Source: Betaproteobacteria bacterium (GTDB lineage: Bacteria > Pseudomonadota > Gammaproteobacteria > Burkholderiales > SG8-39). Taken from it: a stretch of 37,545 nt of DNA. Below the pieces are notes generated by a model, which ran no database searches, was not told where the DNA came from, and was given only the letters and a program-made list of their open reading frames with translations. The position numbers and the translations under genes were made by a program. How positions within the stretch are numbered: the first letter of the stretch is position 1; each line of letters starts with the position of its first letter. The stretch lies in assembly GCA_947478805.1 (NCBI GenBank), contig CANJXQ010000022.1, forward strand, positions 1 through 37,545, in the 5' to 3' direction. Positions 7,885 through 16,176 of the stretch are shown here, in pieces.

Positions 7885-8853
7885 CTACTGTGGCTGCACT
7901 CCGATTTTTTTCGCGATGGCTGCAAATGAGCGCGCTTCCTCGGCAAGTTCTGCTGCAGCCGCCTCCGGGTTGAGATCATGGATCTCCAGCCTGAGCTTGG
8001 CAAAGTACTCCTTCACCTCGAGCAGTTTCAGTGTACGCGAAGTGGCCTCGTACAATCTGTCCACGGCCACCTTGGGCATTCCGGAGGGGCCGTTCATCGA
8101 GTAGCTGACGCCGCGAATCTGCGGAAAGCCCAATTCGAAAAACGTCGGAACAGCGGGAAAGGCTGGTAGGCGTGTTGCACCGGTGACCGCCAGCGGCCGG
8201 AATTTGTCGCCATAGGAAAGCGCCAGCGCGTCTCCGATGAAGCCGAAATGGATGTCAGGGGCCATCAAGGCCTGCAGGAAATTCGTCCCGCCGGAATAGG
8301 GGATGTTGACGAGGCTGAGCCCCAGTTCCCGGATGAAAGTGTCCTGGAGCATGCGGATGTGCATGTTGACCGAACCATAGTTGAGCTTGCCCGGATTGGC
8401 CCGCGCGTTGGCTACCATCTCGTTGAACGTCTTCCAGGGCAAGCCGGCTGATGATCCGAGCACCAGGCGGGTGTCTGCGATGCCGATGACGGGGGGCAGG
8501 TCCTTCAGCGGATCGAACTTCAATCCCTTGACGGTCAGGGGCAGGATGGCGAGGTTCGATACCGATGCGGTGGCGATGGTGTATCCGTCCGCCGGCACCT
8601 GCTTGGCAACATACTCATAGCCGATGATGGAGTCTGCGCCGGGCTTGTTTTCCACCACCACCGGCTGGCCGAGGAACTTGGCCATGTCGGGCGCCAGCCG
8701 CCGCGCGATGAGATCCTGCGTCACGCCCGGCGTGATGGTGACGATCCATCGGATCGGTTTGGTCGGGTATTCCTGCGCCGTTGCCCCAATGGCAAAGAGC
8801 GCAAAGCATGCTCCCAGCAGTACCAACCAGGCCCAGCTCAGTGATGCTTTCAT
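7885..8853 (-). CDS. TctC/Bug-family tripartite tricarboxylate transporter substrate-binding protein
   Basis: Predicted 322-residue periplasmic binding protein. The ATG at 8853 has a strong SD (GGGAGGA) and is followed by a cleavable signal peptide ending at ATAQ, then the mature EYPTKPIRWIV start typical of the family. The ligand loop ITPGVTQDLIARRL carries the conserved Asp, and GQPVVVENKPGAD and ADGYT blocks are present. Bug proteins bind small organic acids, usually carboxylates, in the periplasm. It belongs to a local subgroup with the proteins at 12702-13697 and 25177-26148, which share the 'FDP.K.LPPVIG' block. It lies between a second TctC gene upstream (125-bp gap) and a cupin downstream. 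No TctA or TctB gene is present. Confidence 0.92.
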   Translation of the reverse strand: MKASLSWAWLVLLGACFALFAIGATAQEYPTKPIRWIVTITPGVTQDLIARRLAPDMAKFLGQPVVVENKPGADSIIGYEYVAKQVPADGYTIATASVSNLAILPLTVKGLKFDPLKDLPPVIGIADTRLVLGSSAGLPWKTFNEMVANARANPGKLNYGSVNMHIRMLQDTFIRELGLSLVNIPYSGGTNFLQALMAPDIHFGFIGDALALSYGDKFRPLAVTGATRLPAFPAVPTFFELGFPQIRGVSYSMNGPSGMPKVAVDRLYEATSRTLKLLEVKEYFAKLRLEIHDLNPEAAAAELAEEARSFAAIAKKIGVQPQ

Positions 8854-8978
8854 TTTTCCTCCCTGTCGTCGACATGCAAAGCGGACTTGCATGAGCCTGA
8901 CTGTTGGCTGCTGATCGGACCCTAAGACGCTTGAACGCAAGTGAGGGCAGGCGCTCGCGAGGCTGCGCGACGAATATC

Positions 8979-9959
8979 CTACTGCGGCGTCAGTCCCATC
9001 TTCTGCGCCGCCTTCACGTAGCGATCGCGCTCCTGCACCTGCACCTGGCGCCATTCTTCCGGCGTTCCTCCGCCCGGCTCGGACCAGAAGGCGTTGGTGA
9101 CCCACTCGAGGATCGCCGGGTCGCGAACGATGGCATTCAGTTCCCTGTTGAGCCGGTCGACCACGGGCCGCGGCATTCCCCTGGGCCCGGAGATGCCGAT
9201 GCTGTTGGGGATCATCACCACCTGAGGCACGATCTCGCCCATCGCCGGCACATCCGGCGTCTGGGCAAACCGTCGTGGCGACAGAACAGCGAGCGCGCGC
9301 AGCTTTCCGCTATCGATGTGGGGCTTGACCGGGGAATACGCTGTCTGGGTGACCTGGATTTCTCCCGAGAGCACATTGCTGATCATCGCCGCGCCGGTGC
9401 CCTGATAGAGGATGGGATTGATCTTGATGCCCAGCTCGTCGAACATGAGCGTTGCGTCCATCTGCGTGTTGATGGCCGGAAACGCCATGGCCAGCTTGCC
9501 CGGATTGGCCTTGGCCCAGGCGAACATTTCCTGCATGGTCTTGAAGGGCGCCGAGGCATTTGCCACGTAGTAGCCGGGCGTGAGCGAGAGCCTTGCGACA
9601 TGGGTGAGGTCGTTGATCTGGTCCACGGTGAACGATTTTTGCACCAGCGGCGCGGCAATGTAGATACTGGTGTAGAGCAGCAGCGTGTAGCCGTCGGGCT
9701 TGGCCTGCGCCACGTAATTCATGGCGATGAAAGCATTCCCGCCTGGCTTGTTCTCGACCACCACCGGCTGGCCGGTACGTTCCTTGAGCTTGTCCGCGAC
9801 CTTGCGCGCGAGGAGGTCTTGCCCTGATCCGGGCCCCGTGGCCACCGTGATGGCGATCTGGCGAGAAGGGTAGTCCTGTGAAGAGGCCGGGGCGCTTAAC
9901 GCAAGCGCCAGGCTCAAAACCGTCAGCGTAGCCACACTGCAAGAAATACGTTGGCGCAT
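8979..9959 (-). CDS. TctC/Bug-family substrate-binding protein
   Basis: Predicted 326 residues. ATG 9959 is chosen over an in-frame TTG at 9971 because the latter lies inside the GGAGG SD. The signal peptide (about 1-27) ends near ASSQ, followed by DYPSRQIAITV. The binding loop is TGPGSGQDLLARKV with the conserved Asp, then GQPVVVENKPGGNAF and PDGYTLLLYTS. It is clearly diverged from the neighbour at 7885-8853, so the pair is not a recent tandem duplicate and probably binds a different ligand. It is the first gene of a likely TctC-TctC-cupin transcript, preceded by a 217-bp AT-rich gap. Confidence 0.92.
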   Translation of the reverse strand: MRQRISCSVATLTVLSLALALSAPASSQDYPSRQIAITVATGPGSGQDLLARKVADKLKERTGQPVVVENKPGGNAFIAMNYVAQAKPDGYTLLLYTSIYIAAPLVQKSFTVDQINDLTHVARLSLTPGYYVANASAPFKTMQEMFAWAKANPGKLAMAFPAINTQMDATLMFDELGIKINPILYQGTGAAMISNVLSGEIQVTQTAYSPVKPHIDSGKLRALAVLSPRRFAQTPDVPAMGEIVPQVVMIPNSIGISGPRGMPRPVVDRLNRELNAIVRDPAILEWVTNAFWSEPGGGTPEEWRQVQVQERDRYVKAAQKMGLTPQ

Positions 9960-9996
9960 TGAATCCTCCAATAAATGAAGTGGTCCTGTATTGTCA

Positions 9997-10013
9997 TGTC
10001 CCGCCGAGGGACA
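9997..10013. repeat. Short hairpin, TCCC-GGGA type, copy 1
   Basis: TGTCCC-GCCGA-GGGACA makes a perfect 6-bp stem with a 5-nt loop. The core TGTCCCGyCGAGGGA recurs at 30064-30078. It lies in the leader region of the TctC gene at 8979-9959. It may be a small REP-like element or a regulatory hairpin; two copies cannot show which. Confidence 0.4.
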
Positions 10014-10089
10014 GCGTTGTCTTCTTACCGGACTTGCGGCGTAATTTCGGCCCGAGTCCGCAAGGAGCAGCCCTGCTGCACTCGGGTTA

Positions 10090-10165
10090 TGAATATTTCA
10101 ATACTGTCAAAATAGTTAGAGTGTACTGACCTGTACTTTATAAATTTAATATTTACTGACATAAA
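10090..10165. promoter_or_regulatory. AT-rich intergenic region with short repeats, possible promoter/operator
   Basis: This is the most AT-rich stretch in the window, between the SDR gene (ends 10177, -) and the TctC gene (starts 9959, -). It contains TACTGAC twice as a direct repeat, the partly symmetric GTACTGACCTGTAC at 10123-10136, and a TTTATAAATTTAATATTTA run. On the minus strand a TTGACA (from TGTCAA near 10105) is present without a well-spaced -10. It probably carries the promoter and an operator for the downstream TctC-TctC-cupin genes; the regulator is unknown. Confidence 0.35.
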
Positions 10166-10176
10166 GGATTGCCGAT

Positions 10177-10977
10177 TCACTTGGTTGCCGGTCCCATCCC
10201 CGAAAACTTGATGGTACAGCCGCCATCGACGACCAGGTTATGGCCGGTCACGTAGCTGGAGAGTTCCGTGGCCAGGTACAGCACAGCGCAGGCGATTTCC
10301 TCAGCCGTGCCCTTGCGGCCGAAAGGAATCAGTTCGTTGTAGCGTCGCATCATCTCCGGCGAGGTTCGCGATCGCGTGCGGGGCGTGTCGATCGGACCGG
10401 GCGACAGGGCGTTGACGCGAATGCCATGGGCGGCCCATTCGATGGCCATGGAGCGGGTGAGCGAGATCAGGCCCGCCTTGGCCGCGCCATAGGCGGCGTG
10501 GTTCGGCGCGGTGTAGGCGCTCATCGAGGCAATGTTTACGATGGAGCCAGGCCTGCCGGCCTCGATCAGGTGCCGCGCCACGCGCGTCCCGGTCAGGTAG
10601 CAGTACTTGAGATTGAGTATTTGCGTTGAGTCCCATTGGGAGGACGGCTTGTCGATCATCGGCCCCCAGGAATTGCCCGTCGTTCCCCCGGCGACATTGA
10701 CCAGCACGTCGATGCGGCCGAATTTCGCGAGTGCGCTATCCATCATGCGCGCGATGTTGTCCTCGAGGGAAACGTCGGCCTTGATCGTGGCCCATTTCAC
10801 CGGGGTGCGCTTCAGCAGCGCCTCAACCGCGGCCAGCGCATCGTCGTTGACGTCCGCCGCGATTACACATGCGCCGGCCTCGGCAAGCGCCAGCGATGTG
10901 TTGCCGCCAATGCCCTCGCCGCCGCCGCCAACCACCAGTGCTACCTTGCCATCCAGCCGGGATCGTTCAATCAGCAT
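10177..10977 (-). CDS. Short-chain dehydrogenase/reductase (SDR)
   Basis: Predicted 266-residue classical SDR using NAD(P)+. Start ATG 10977 has an AAGGAG about 11 nt upstream; longer in-frame starts at 11007 and above are possible. The cofactor motif VVGGGGEGIGG lies at 15-25, NVAG (94-97) replaces the usual NNAG, the catalytic Asn is in LNLKY (N122), and the catalytic set is S151 or S153, Y163 and K167 (YGAAK). It lies 63 bp below a GMC oxidoreductase and probably shares its transcript. A GMC alcohol oxidase or dehydrogenase plus an SDR suggests stepwise oxidation of an alcohol or reversible carbonyl chemistry; the substrate is unknown. Confidence 0.88.
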   Translation of the reverse strand: MLIERSRLDGKVALVVGGGGEGIGGNTSLALAEAGACVIAADVNDDALAAVEALLKRTPVKWATIKADVSLEDNIARMMDSALAKFGRIDVLVNVAGGTTGNSWGPMIDKPSSQWDSTQILNLKYCYLTGTRVARHLIEAGRPGSIVNIASMSAYTAPNHAAYGAAKAGLISLTRSMAIEWAAHGIRVNALSPGPIDTPRTRSRTSPEMMRRYNELIPFGRKGTAEEIACAVLYLATELSSYVTGHNLVVDGGCTIKFSGMGPATK

Positions 10978-11040
10978 TTTGCAATCGACTCCTTGTTGTG
11001 CGGCCATCATGCCACGCCGCATTGATTTCCGATTCAAGCT

Positions 11041-12648
11041 TCAGGCCGGCTTCCCTCGATCTTCGATCATCATCGCCGAACCCTTTTCGCCGATCATCAG
11101 CACCGGGGCATGGGTGTTCCCCGAAGAGCAGCCAGGCATGACGGATGCGTCGATTACCCGCAGGCCTTCAAGTCCCCGCACCTTGAGGTCTGGCGTCACC
11201 ACCGCATTGGCGTCCGTTCCCATCCTGCAGCTGGTACTGAAATGCAGGCCCGGAGTCCCGGCGCTGCGCGCGAACTCAAGGAGGTCTTCATCGGTTTGGG
11301 CCGAGGGGCCGGGCTTGGTCTCATGCGCGCTCCAGCGCGCAAGGGCCGGCGCGGCGAACAGCCTGCGCGCAACGCGCAATCCCGCCACGACAGTCTGCCG
11401 GTCAAGGGCCGCGCTCAGGTAGTTGGGCTGGATAGCCGGCTGGTCCTCCGGGTTTGCGGTCCTGGCGCGGATGGTTCCGACGCTCTCCGGGTGGGACTGG
11501 ATGACGCTGATCGCCATGCCCGGTTCGCGCTCAAGCTGGAGTTGCTGCGCGTAGCTGCCGGGCGTGAAGGCCACGTAGACATCCGGGAATGCGAGTTCCG
11601 GGCGGCTGCGGCAGAAGAGGGCACCGCTGGTCGTGGCGTTGGCCATGATGCCGCTGCCGGACACCGCGTATTTCGCCAGTTCATAGAGCAGCCGGAACCC
11701 GCGCGTGCGCTCGTTCATGGACTGCGTGCCGCGCACGCGGTGGGCGATGCGCACGAACAGATGATCGCGCAGGTCCCGCCCCACGCCCGGCAACTCATGC
11801 AGTACCGGAATGCCGGCCGCAGCCAGCGTCTCGGCTGGCCCGACGCCCGACAGCTGCAACAGGTGCGGCGACTTGATGGACCCGCAAGACAGGATGACTT
11901 CACGTCGCGCGCGCACGCGCTTGACCTGCCCGCCGCGGCTGAACTCGACCCCGATCGCGCGCTTGCCCTCGAAGAGGATGCGCCGTCCCAAGGCATGCGT
12001 CTCGATCTGGACATTGGCGCGCTTTCGGGCCCGGGCAAGATAGGTTTGCGCCGCGCCGGAACGGAACCGCCCGCGGCGATTGTTCTGGATTACGCCGATC
12101 CCGTCGCGAGCGGAGCCGTTGAAATCGGCATTGGCGGGAAAACCGAGCTCGATGCCGGCGGCGACGAAGGATCGCGTCAGCAGATGCACTTCGTTTGCCC
12201 CGGTCACGCTCATGGGGCCGCTGCGGCCTCGATAGTGATCGTCGCCCCCCACATAGCGCTCGATCTTCTTGAAATAGGGCAGCACATCGTTGTAGCCCCA
12301 TCCAGAGCAGCCCTTGTCGGCCCATTCGTCGTATTCGGAGGCCTGCCCGCGCATGAAGGCCATTCCGTTGATTGAACTGCCGCCGCCCAGCACCTTGCCC
12401 TGCGGCGCCCGCTGCGCCCGGCCCTTGAGCTCGCGCTCCGGCTCCATCTGGAAGTACCAGCTAAAGCGCGGATCGCGTACCAGTTGCAGGAACGTGGCCG
12501 GGATATGGATGAACGGGTGCCAGTCGGAGGGGCCAGCCTCCAGCACCAGCACCCGATCGCGGCCGGATTCAGACAGGCGATCAGCAACCACGCATCCCGC
12601 GGCACCTGCGCCGACGATGCAGTAGTCGGTCTCAGAATCGAACTGCAT
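11041..12648 (-). CDS. GMC-family FAD-dependent oxidoreductase (choline/alcohol dehydrogenase type)
   Basis: Predicted 535-residue flavoprotein. ATG 12648 is chosen because GGGGAG precedes it; an in-frame start at 12666 would overlap that SD. The N-terminal FAD dinucleotide fold has GAGAAG at 13-18 and a LEAG acidic turn at 36-39. The first GMC signature surrounds KVLGGGSSINGM (85-96) and the second is GSIKSPHLLQLSGVG (256-270). The catalytic pair appears to be H469 (HFSTSCRMG) and H513 (GNTHAP); many dehydrogenases of the family have Asn at the second place, so this is the His-His form. It has no signal peptide. It lies between a TctC gene (53 bp upstream) and an SDR, likely one operon. Confidence 0.92.
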   Translation of the reverse strand: MQFDSETDYCIVGAGAAGCVVADRLSESGRDRVLVLEAGPSDWHPFIHIPATFLQLVRDPRFSWYFQMEPERELKGRAQRAPQGKVLGGGSSINGMAFMRGQASEYDEWADKGCSGWGYNDVLPYFKKIERYVGGDDHYRGRSGPMSVTGANEVHLLTRSFVAAGIELGFPANADFNGSARDGIGVIQNNRRGRFRSGAAQTYLARARKRANVQIETHALGRRILFEGKRAIGVEFSRGGQVKRVRARREVILSCGSIKSPHLLQLSGVGPAETLAAAGIPVLHELPGVGRDLRDHLFVRIAHRVRGTQSMNERTRGFRLLYELAKYAVSGSGIMANATTSGALFCRSRPELAFPDVYVAFTPGSYAQQLQLEREPGMAISVIQSHPESVGTIRARTANPEDQPAIQPNYLSAALDRQTVVAGLRVARRLFAAPALARWSAHETKPGPSAQTDEDLLEFARSAGTPGLHFSTSCRMGTDANAVVTPDLKVRGLEGLRVIDASVMPGCSSGNTHAPVLMIGEKGSAMMIEDRGKPA

Positions 12649-12701
12649 TTGCGGCTCCCCCTTCAACGTACCAATCGACGATCCGTCCGAAAAACAGCCG
12701 G

Positions 12702-13697
12702 CTACTGCGGTTCGATCCCGGCGCGCTTTGCGGTTGCGGCGTAGAGCGCAGCCTTTTCGGCAAGGCTTCTTGCAGCAACTTCCGTATTTTGTTCGACGAT
12801 GGCCAACTGCCGTTTCTCCAACTGGGCACGCACCTCGGGCTGGCGCAACGCCCTCGATGCGGCGGCATGGAGCCTGTCGATGATGGGTCTGGGAACGCCC
12901 GCGGGCGCGCCCAAGGCGTAGCTATTGCTTGGTATTCTCGGAAGTCCGTATTCTGCTGTGGTGACTGCATTCGGAAAAGACGCGAGGCGCCGCTCGCTGG
13001 TCACGGCGAGCACGCGAAATCTTTCACCGAAGGAAATGGCATTGGCCTCGGGCAGGAATGCGGCGTGCACCTCACCGGTCAACTGGGCCTGAAGAAGTGC
13101 GGCGCCAGCGGTATACGGGATATAGACCAGGTCAAGGCCTAGGTGCTGCAGCAGCATGAGATTGCTCAGTCGGATATTGAAGCTGGAGCCTCCGTGATTG
13201 AACTTGCCTGGATTGGCCCTGGCAACCGCCACCATTTCATCCATGGTCTTCCAAGGGGCGGTGACTGAAGATCCGAACACCAGCGTTGCTTCGGCGAGGC
13301 CGATGACGGGTGTGATGTCTTTCTGCGGATCGAAGCGCAGGTCCTTCACCACGAGGGGCAGGATCGCGAGGTCCTGCACCAGCAAGGAGGCGACGGTGTA
13401 CCCATCGGCGCCCGCCTGTTTTGCGACAAACTCATAACCCACCAGTGCACCTGCGCTCGGCCGGTTCTCCACGATAATCGGCTGCCCCAGGGTCGCGGAC
13501 ATTTCGGGCGCGATTGTTCTCGCCACAAAGTCCGGAAGTACCCCGGCTGAGTAGGGAACAATGTATCGGATTGGCTTGTTCGGATAGGTCTGCGCGCCCA
13601 CAGTGGTCGCGCCGCAAACCGCAAGGGCAGCAAACAATGGCAACAAGATCATGTTCTTTGCAACGCGCATATCGGCCTTCGACGTCATGTGCCCCAC
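12702..13697 (-). CDS. TctC/Bug-family substrate-binding protein
   Basis: Predicted 331 residues from GTG 13697, which has an AGGGGG six bases upstream; ATG 13688 (328 residues) is an alternative start. The signal sequence has a hydrophobic core MILLPLFAALAVCGATTV and ends at GAQ, followed by TYPNKPIRYIV. The binding loop is YSAGVLPDFVARTI with the conserved Asp. The block 'LRFDPQKDITPVIGLAE' ties it to the proteins at 7885-8853 and 25177-26148. It is the first gene of a TctC-GMC-SDR run, suggesting that its ligand is the substrate, or the inducer of use, of that oxidoreductase pair. A copy of the GGGG/CCCC element lies upstream (13831-13876). Confidence 0.92.
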   Translation of the reverse strand: MGHMTSKADMRVAKNMILLPLFAALAVCGATTVGAQTYPNKPIRYIVPYSAGVLPDFVARTIAPEMSATLGQPIIVENRPSAGALVGYEFVAKQAGADGYTVASLLVQDLAILPLVVKDLRFDPQKDITPVIGLAEATLVFGSSVTAPWKTMDEMVAVARANPGKFNHGGSSFNIRLSNLMLLQHLGLDLVYIPYTAGAALLQAQLTGEVHAAFLPEANAISFGERFRVLAVTSERRLASFPNAVTTAEYGLPRIPSNSYALGAPAGVPRPIIDRLHAAASRALRQPEVRAQLEKRQLAIVEQNTEVAARSLAEKAALYAATAKRAGIEPQ

Positions 13698-13830
13698 GGA
13701 AGCCCCCTGTTGAGTGAAGTTGCAAGCGCTCTTTGCCCAGGCTAGCGGTCCTTTTGCGGCGGTGTCCCGGCATGCATGGCCGGAACTAATGCTGCAAAAT
13801 GTGCAGAACCCGATGCAGTATAAGAGTACC

Positions 13831-13876
13831 TAACAATGCGAGGGGATACATCCCCTTGCGCTCCCCTAAATCGGGG
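13831..13876 (-). repeat. Intergenic GGGG-11-GGGG/CCCC hairpin element, copy 1
   Basis: Read on the minus strand: TTAGGGGAG, then AGGGGA starting 11 bp later, a 4-nt loop, and TCCCCT, followed by a TTGTTA-type stretch. Stem AGGGGA/TCCCCT is at 13841-13856, with the first GGGG block at 13866-13863. An alternative stem, CCCC-TAAATC-GGGG (13863-13876), competes. It is oriented toward the TctC gene at 12702-13697, about 135-180 bp upstream, and also lies ahead of the divergent bicupin gene. Confidence 0.55.
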
Positions 13877-13940
13877 CGCCCGATAGCAATCTCGTTAGGC
13901 GCTCTGTGAAGATCGCCTCCATCCCCACCTTGGAAATCTC

Positions 13941-14681
13941 ATGATTAGCGCCGATTACGAGAGCAGGAAATCCGATCGAACCGAATTTTCCATACCCAAG
14001 AACGGTGGCACGGGTTGGAGAACACCCCTCATCACCTCGGAATTCGGTGTCATCCCATCGCCCCAGGCCTACCTCATCGAGCAGGGTCCCAACAGCGTTT
14101 CGAGCCCGCACTTTCACGTACAGAACCAATTCCAGCTGGTCGTTGCGGGCAGTGCCACCCTGGGAAAGCACCCGGTCAGGCCGATTTCAGTTCATTACGC
14201 GCAACGCGAGACGGGCTATGGACCCATCAACGCGGGCGAGGAGGGCGTGTCGTACCTGACCCTGCGTCCGAACATGGACAAGGGCTCCCTGCACCTGCCC
14301 GAAAACAGGCACCTCATGCACGAAGGCATGCTCAAGCGGCAGGTGACCGCCGATCTGAATATCTCCACGGAGGCCGCATTGTGCGACCGCAAGGAAGTTG
14401 CGGTGGAGGAGGCCATTCCCCAGCAAACCGATGGCCTCGCTGCATGGTTGCTTCGGTTGCCAGCAGGGGCCAGGTTTACCGCGCCGAACTCAGTGCCGGG
14501 GGCAGGACGATTTCATGTGGTGGCCGCGGGGGCGATGTGCTTGGGAGCAGATCGCTTTCAACGACTCGGCTGTGTATTCACTTTTCCCGACGAGGGGCCG
14601 CTGCAATTCGTGGCGGACGAATCAGGCCTCGAGCTGATGGTGCTGCAGTTTCCGGTCGATCCGTTACCGCCCAAGCCATAG
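13941..14681 (+). CDS. Cupin-like (bicupin) protein of unknown function, paralogue of the 3028-3816 product
   Basis: Predicted 246 residues. ATG 13941 has only a weak SD (TTGGA). The first barrel has HFHVQNQFQ (H57, H59, Q63, where the paralogue has Glu), then the shared GYGPI..GEEGVSYLTLR block (92-109). The second barrel (about 160-240) shows FHVVAAGAMCLG and a GPLQF strand with no clear metal ligands. Overall order and length match the protein at 3028-3816, so they form one family. It is alone between a divergent TctC and a convergent MFS gene; here the family is not tied to a CoA ligase. Function is unknown. Confidence 0.75.
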   Translation: MISADYESRKSDRTEFSIPKNGGTGWRTPLITSEFGVIPSPQAYLIEQGPNSVSSPHFHVQNQFQLVVAGSATLGKHPVRPISVHYAQRETGYGPINAGEEGVSYLTLRPNMDKGSLHLPENRHLMHEGMLKRQVTADLNISTEAALCDRKEVAVEEAIPQQTDGLAAWLLRLPAGARFTAPNSVPGAGRFHVVAAGAMCLGADRFQRLGCVFTFPDEGPLQFVADESGLELMVLQFPVDPLPPKP

Positions 14682-14685
14682 GAGC

Positions 14686-14700
14686 TTCGGCACCGCCGAA
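14686..14700. terminator. Hairpin directly after the bicupin stop
   Basis: TTCGGC-ACC-GCCGAA forms a perfect 6-bp stem with a 3-nt loop, starting 4 bp after the stop of the bicupin gene and before the convergent MFS gene end. There is no U-tract, so termination is plausible but not shown. Confidence 0.35.
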
Positions 14701-14742
14701 TCGCCAAGAGCAATCGCATGCGGTGCGGGATGAGTCGAACCC

Positions 14743-15987
14743 TTAGCCCGCGACCGGCGTCACTTTTGAAAACAGCGGCAGCCAGTAACGCCTTGTCACA
14801 AACATCGTCGCTATCCCGGCGAGCGGCATGACGATGGTTGCCTGTGCCGGGCCGATGATGTCGGCGAGCGTGCCGAAGAGCAGGAAGCCCGCAGGCCCGA
14901 CGCCGATGGAGACCGTCAACAAGCCCATCATGCGCGCCCGAGCATGTTCCGGTGTGAGGATGAAGATCAGCGTGTTCTGCCCCACCGAGAACCCGGCCGT
15001 GGCGATGCCCACGGCGAGGAGCGCCGCACCCGACAGATAAGCGCTCGCCGCCAGCGCAAACAGGATGATGGTCACGTGCCCGGCCGCGACGCATGCTACG
15101 TACAGGCGCTGCACCTGCGCCTGCTTCACGACCGCCCCGATCAACAGCGCGCCCAGCAACGATCCCAGTCCGTCCATGCTGGCGAGAATGCCGATTTGCG
15201 CGGCATCCAGGTGCAGGATGCCCGCACCGATTACCGGCACGATGCTCACGTAGGGGTATACGAAAATATTGAAATAGATCGTGAGCAGCAGCGTGCCCAT
15301 CAGTTTGGGGCTGGCACGGCAGATCGCCCAGCCTTCCGCAAGGCGGCGCAGGATGGGTTCATCCTTCGGGCTGTGTCCCTCATTGCGGCAGCGAATGAAA
15401 AGCGTGACGAAGGTCGCGAGTGCATACATCGCCGCATCCACCATGAAGACGCTGCCGATGCCCCAGGCGGCGAGCAGCGCCCCGGCAATGAAAGGGCCGA
15501 AGGTGCGTGTGCCGTTGCTCGCGCCGACATCGATGGACATCGCCGCGCCGATGCGCGCGCCGCCAACGACTTCGCCGATCATGAGCCTGCGCACCGGGTT
15601 GTCAGCCGCAGTTGAAATGCCTCCAAGGAAGCTTGCGACCATCAGATGCCAAACGGCCAGCATGCCGGCATGCTCTAGGAGGGCCAATGTCAGAGCAACC
15701 CCGAGCAGGCTCAAGTTGATGCAAAGCAGCAGGCTCCGGCGTTCGATGCGATCAGCAATATCGGCGATGATCATGCCAAACAGGCTCATCGGCAGGAATC
15801 GCAGAACCATGAGCAGCGATACCAGGAATGCCGAATGCGTCTGCTGGTAGACGTAGACCGACATCGCCAGCGTGTCGAACCAGCGCCCGAGGAAGAAGAT
15901 CAGCCCGACTAGCCACAGTCGCCAGAAATCAGGCACCGGGATCGGCAGCCGCATGCCGAGCAAGCGGAGTTCGCGCTCAGGCGCCAT
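14743..15987 (-). CDS. Major facilitator superfamily (MFS) transporter
   Basis: Predicted 414-residue inner-membrane protein with about 10-12 hydrophobic segments, the usual length and layout for MFS. Start is ATG 15987, with a GTG directly before it (15990) as alternative; GGGAGA lies 8-11 nt upstream. The loop after the second segment, ADIADRIERRSLL, matches the MFS motif A region. The family closest in appearance is the EntS/MFS_3 drug or siderophore exporter type, with a second charged loop IRCRNEGHSPKDE in the middle. It is single, between convergent and divergent neighbours. It may export a product or toxic intermediate; the direction of transport cannot be read from the sequence. Confidence 0.85.
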   Translation of the reverse strand: MAPERELRLLGMRLPIPVPDFWRLWLVGLIFFLGRWFDTLAMSVYVYQQTHSAFLVSLLMVLRFLPMSLFGMIIADIADRIERRSLLLCINLSLLGVALTLALLEHAGMLAVWHLMVASFLGGISTAADNPVRRLMIGEVVGGARIGAAMSIDVGASNGTRTFGPFIAGALLAAWGIGSVFMVDAAMYALATFVTLFIRCRNEGHSPKDEPILRRLAEGWAICRASPKLMGTLLLTIYFNIFVYPYVSIVPVIGAGILHLDAAQIGILASMDGLGSLLGALLIGAVVKQAQVQRLYVACVAAGHVTIILFALAASAYLSGAALLAVGIATAGFSVGQNTLIFILTPEHARARMMGLLTVSIGVGPAGFLLFGTLADIIGPAQATIVMPLAGIATMFVTRRYWLPLFSKVTPVAG

Positions 15988-16176
15988 CACTTAAAGAATC
16001 TCCCGCCAATGCATGCCGGCGAGAATAACCTACCGGGCAGGAACCACACGACATGTGGACCTTTTCTGTTGCCAGTAGCGGGCTTGCAAGGCGAGCCGCC
16101 AGCCACGCCATGCGGGCCGTGCAGTTTGCGCAGGTGAAGGATAAGATTGCCCCGGACACGTTCAGGAGCAACGATA

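Noticed and set aside
8904-9827. A 307-codon + strand open frame
   Set aside because: Antisense to the TctC gene at 8979-9959; rich in Arg, Gly and His, no recognisable fold.
11110-12375. A 421-codon + strand open frame
   Set aside because: Antisense to the GMC gene, which carries both family signatures.
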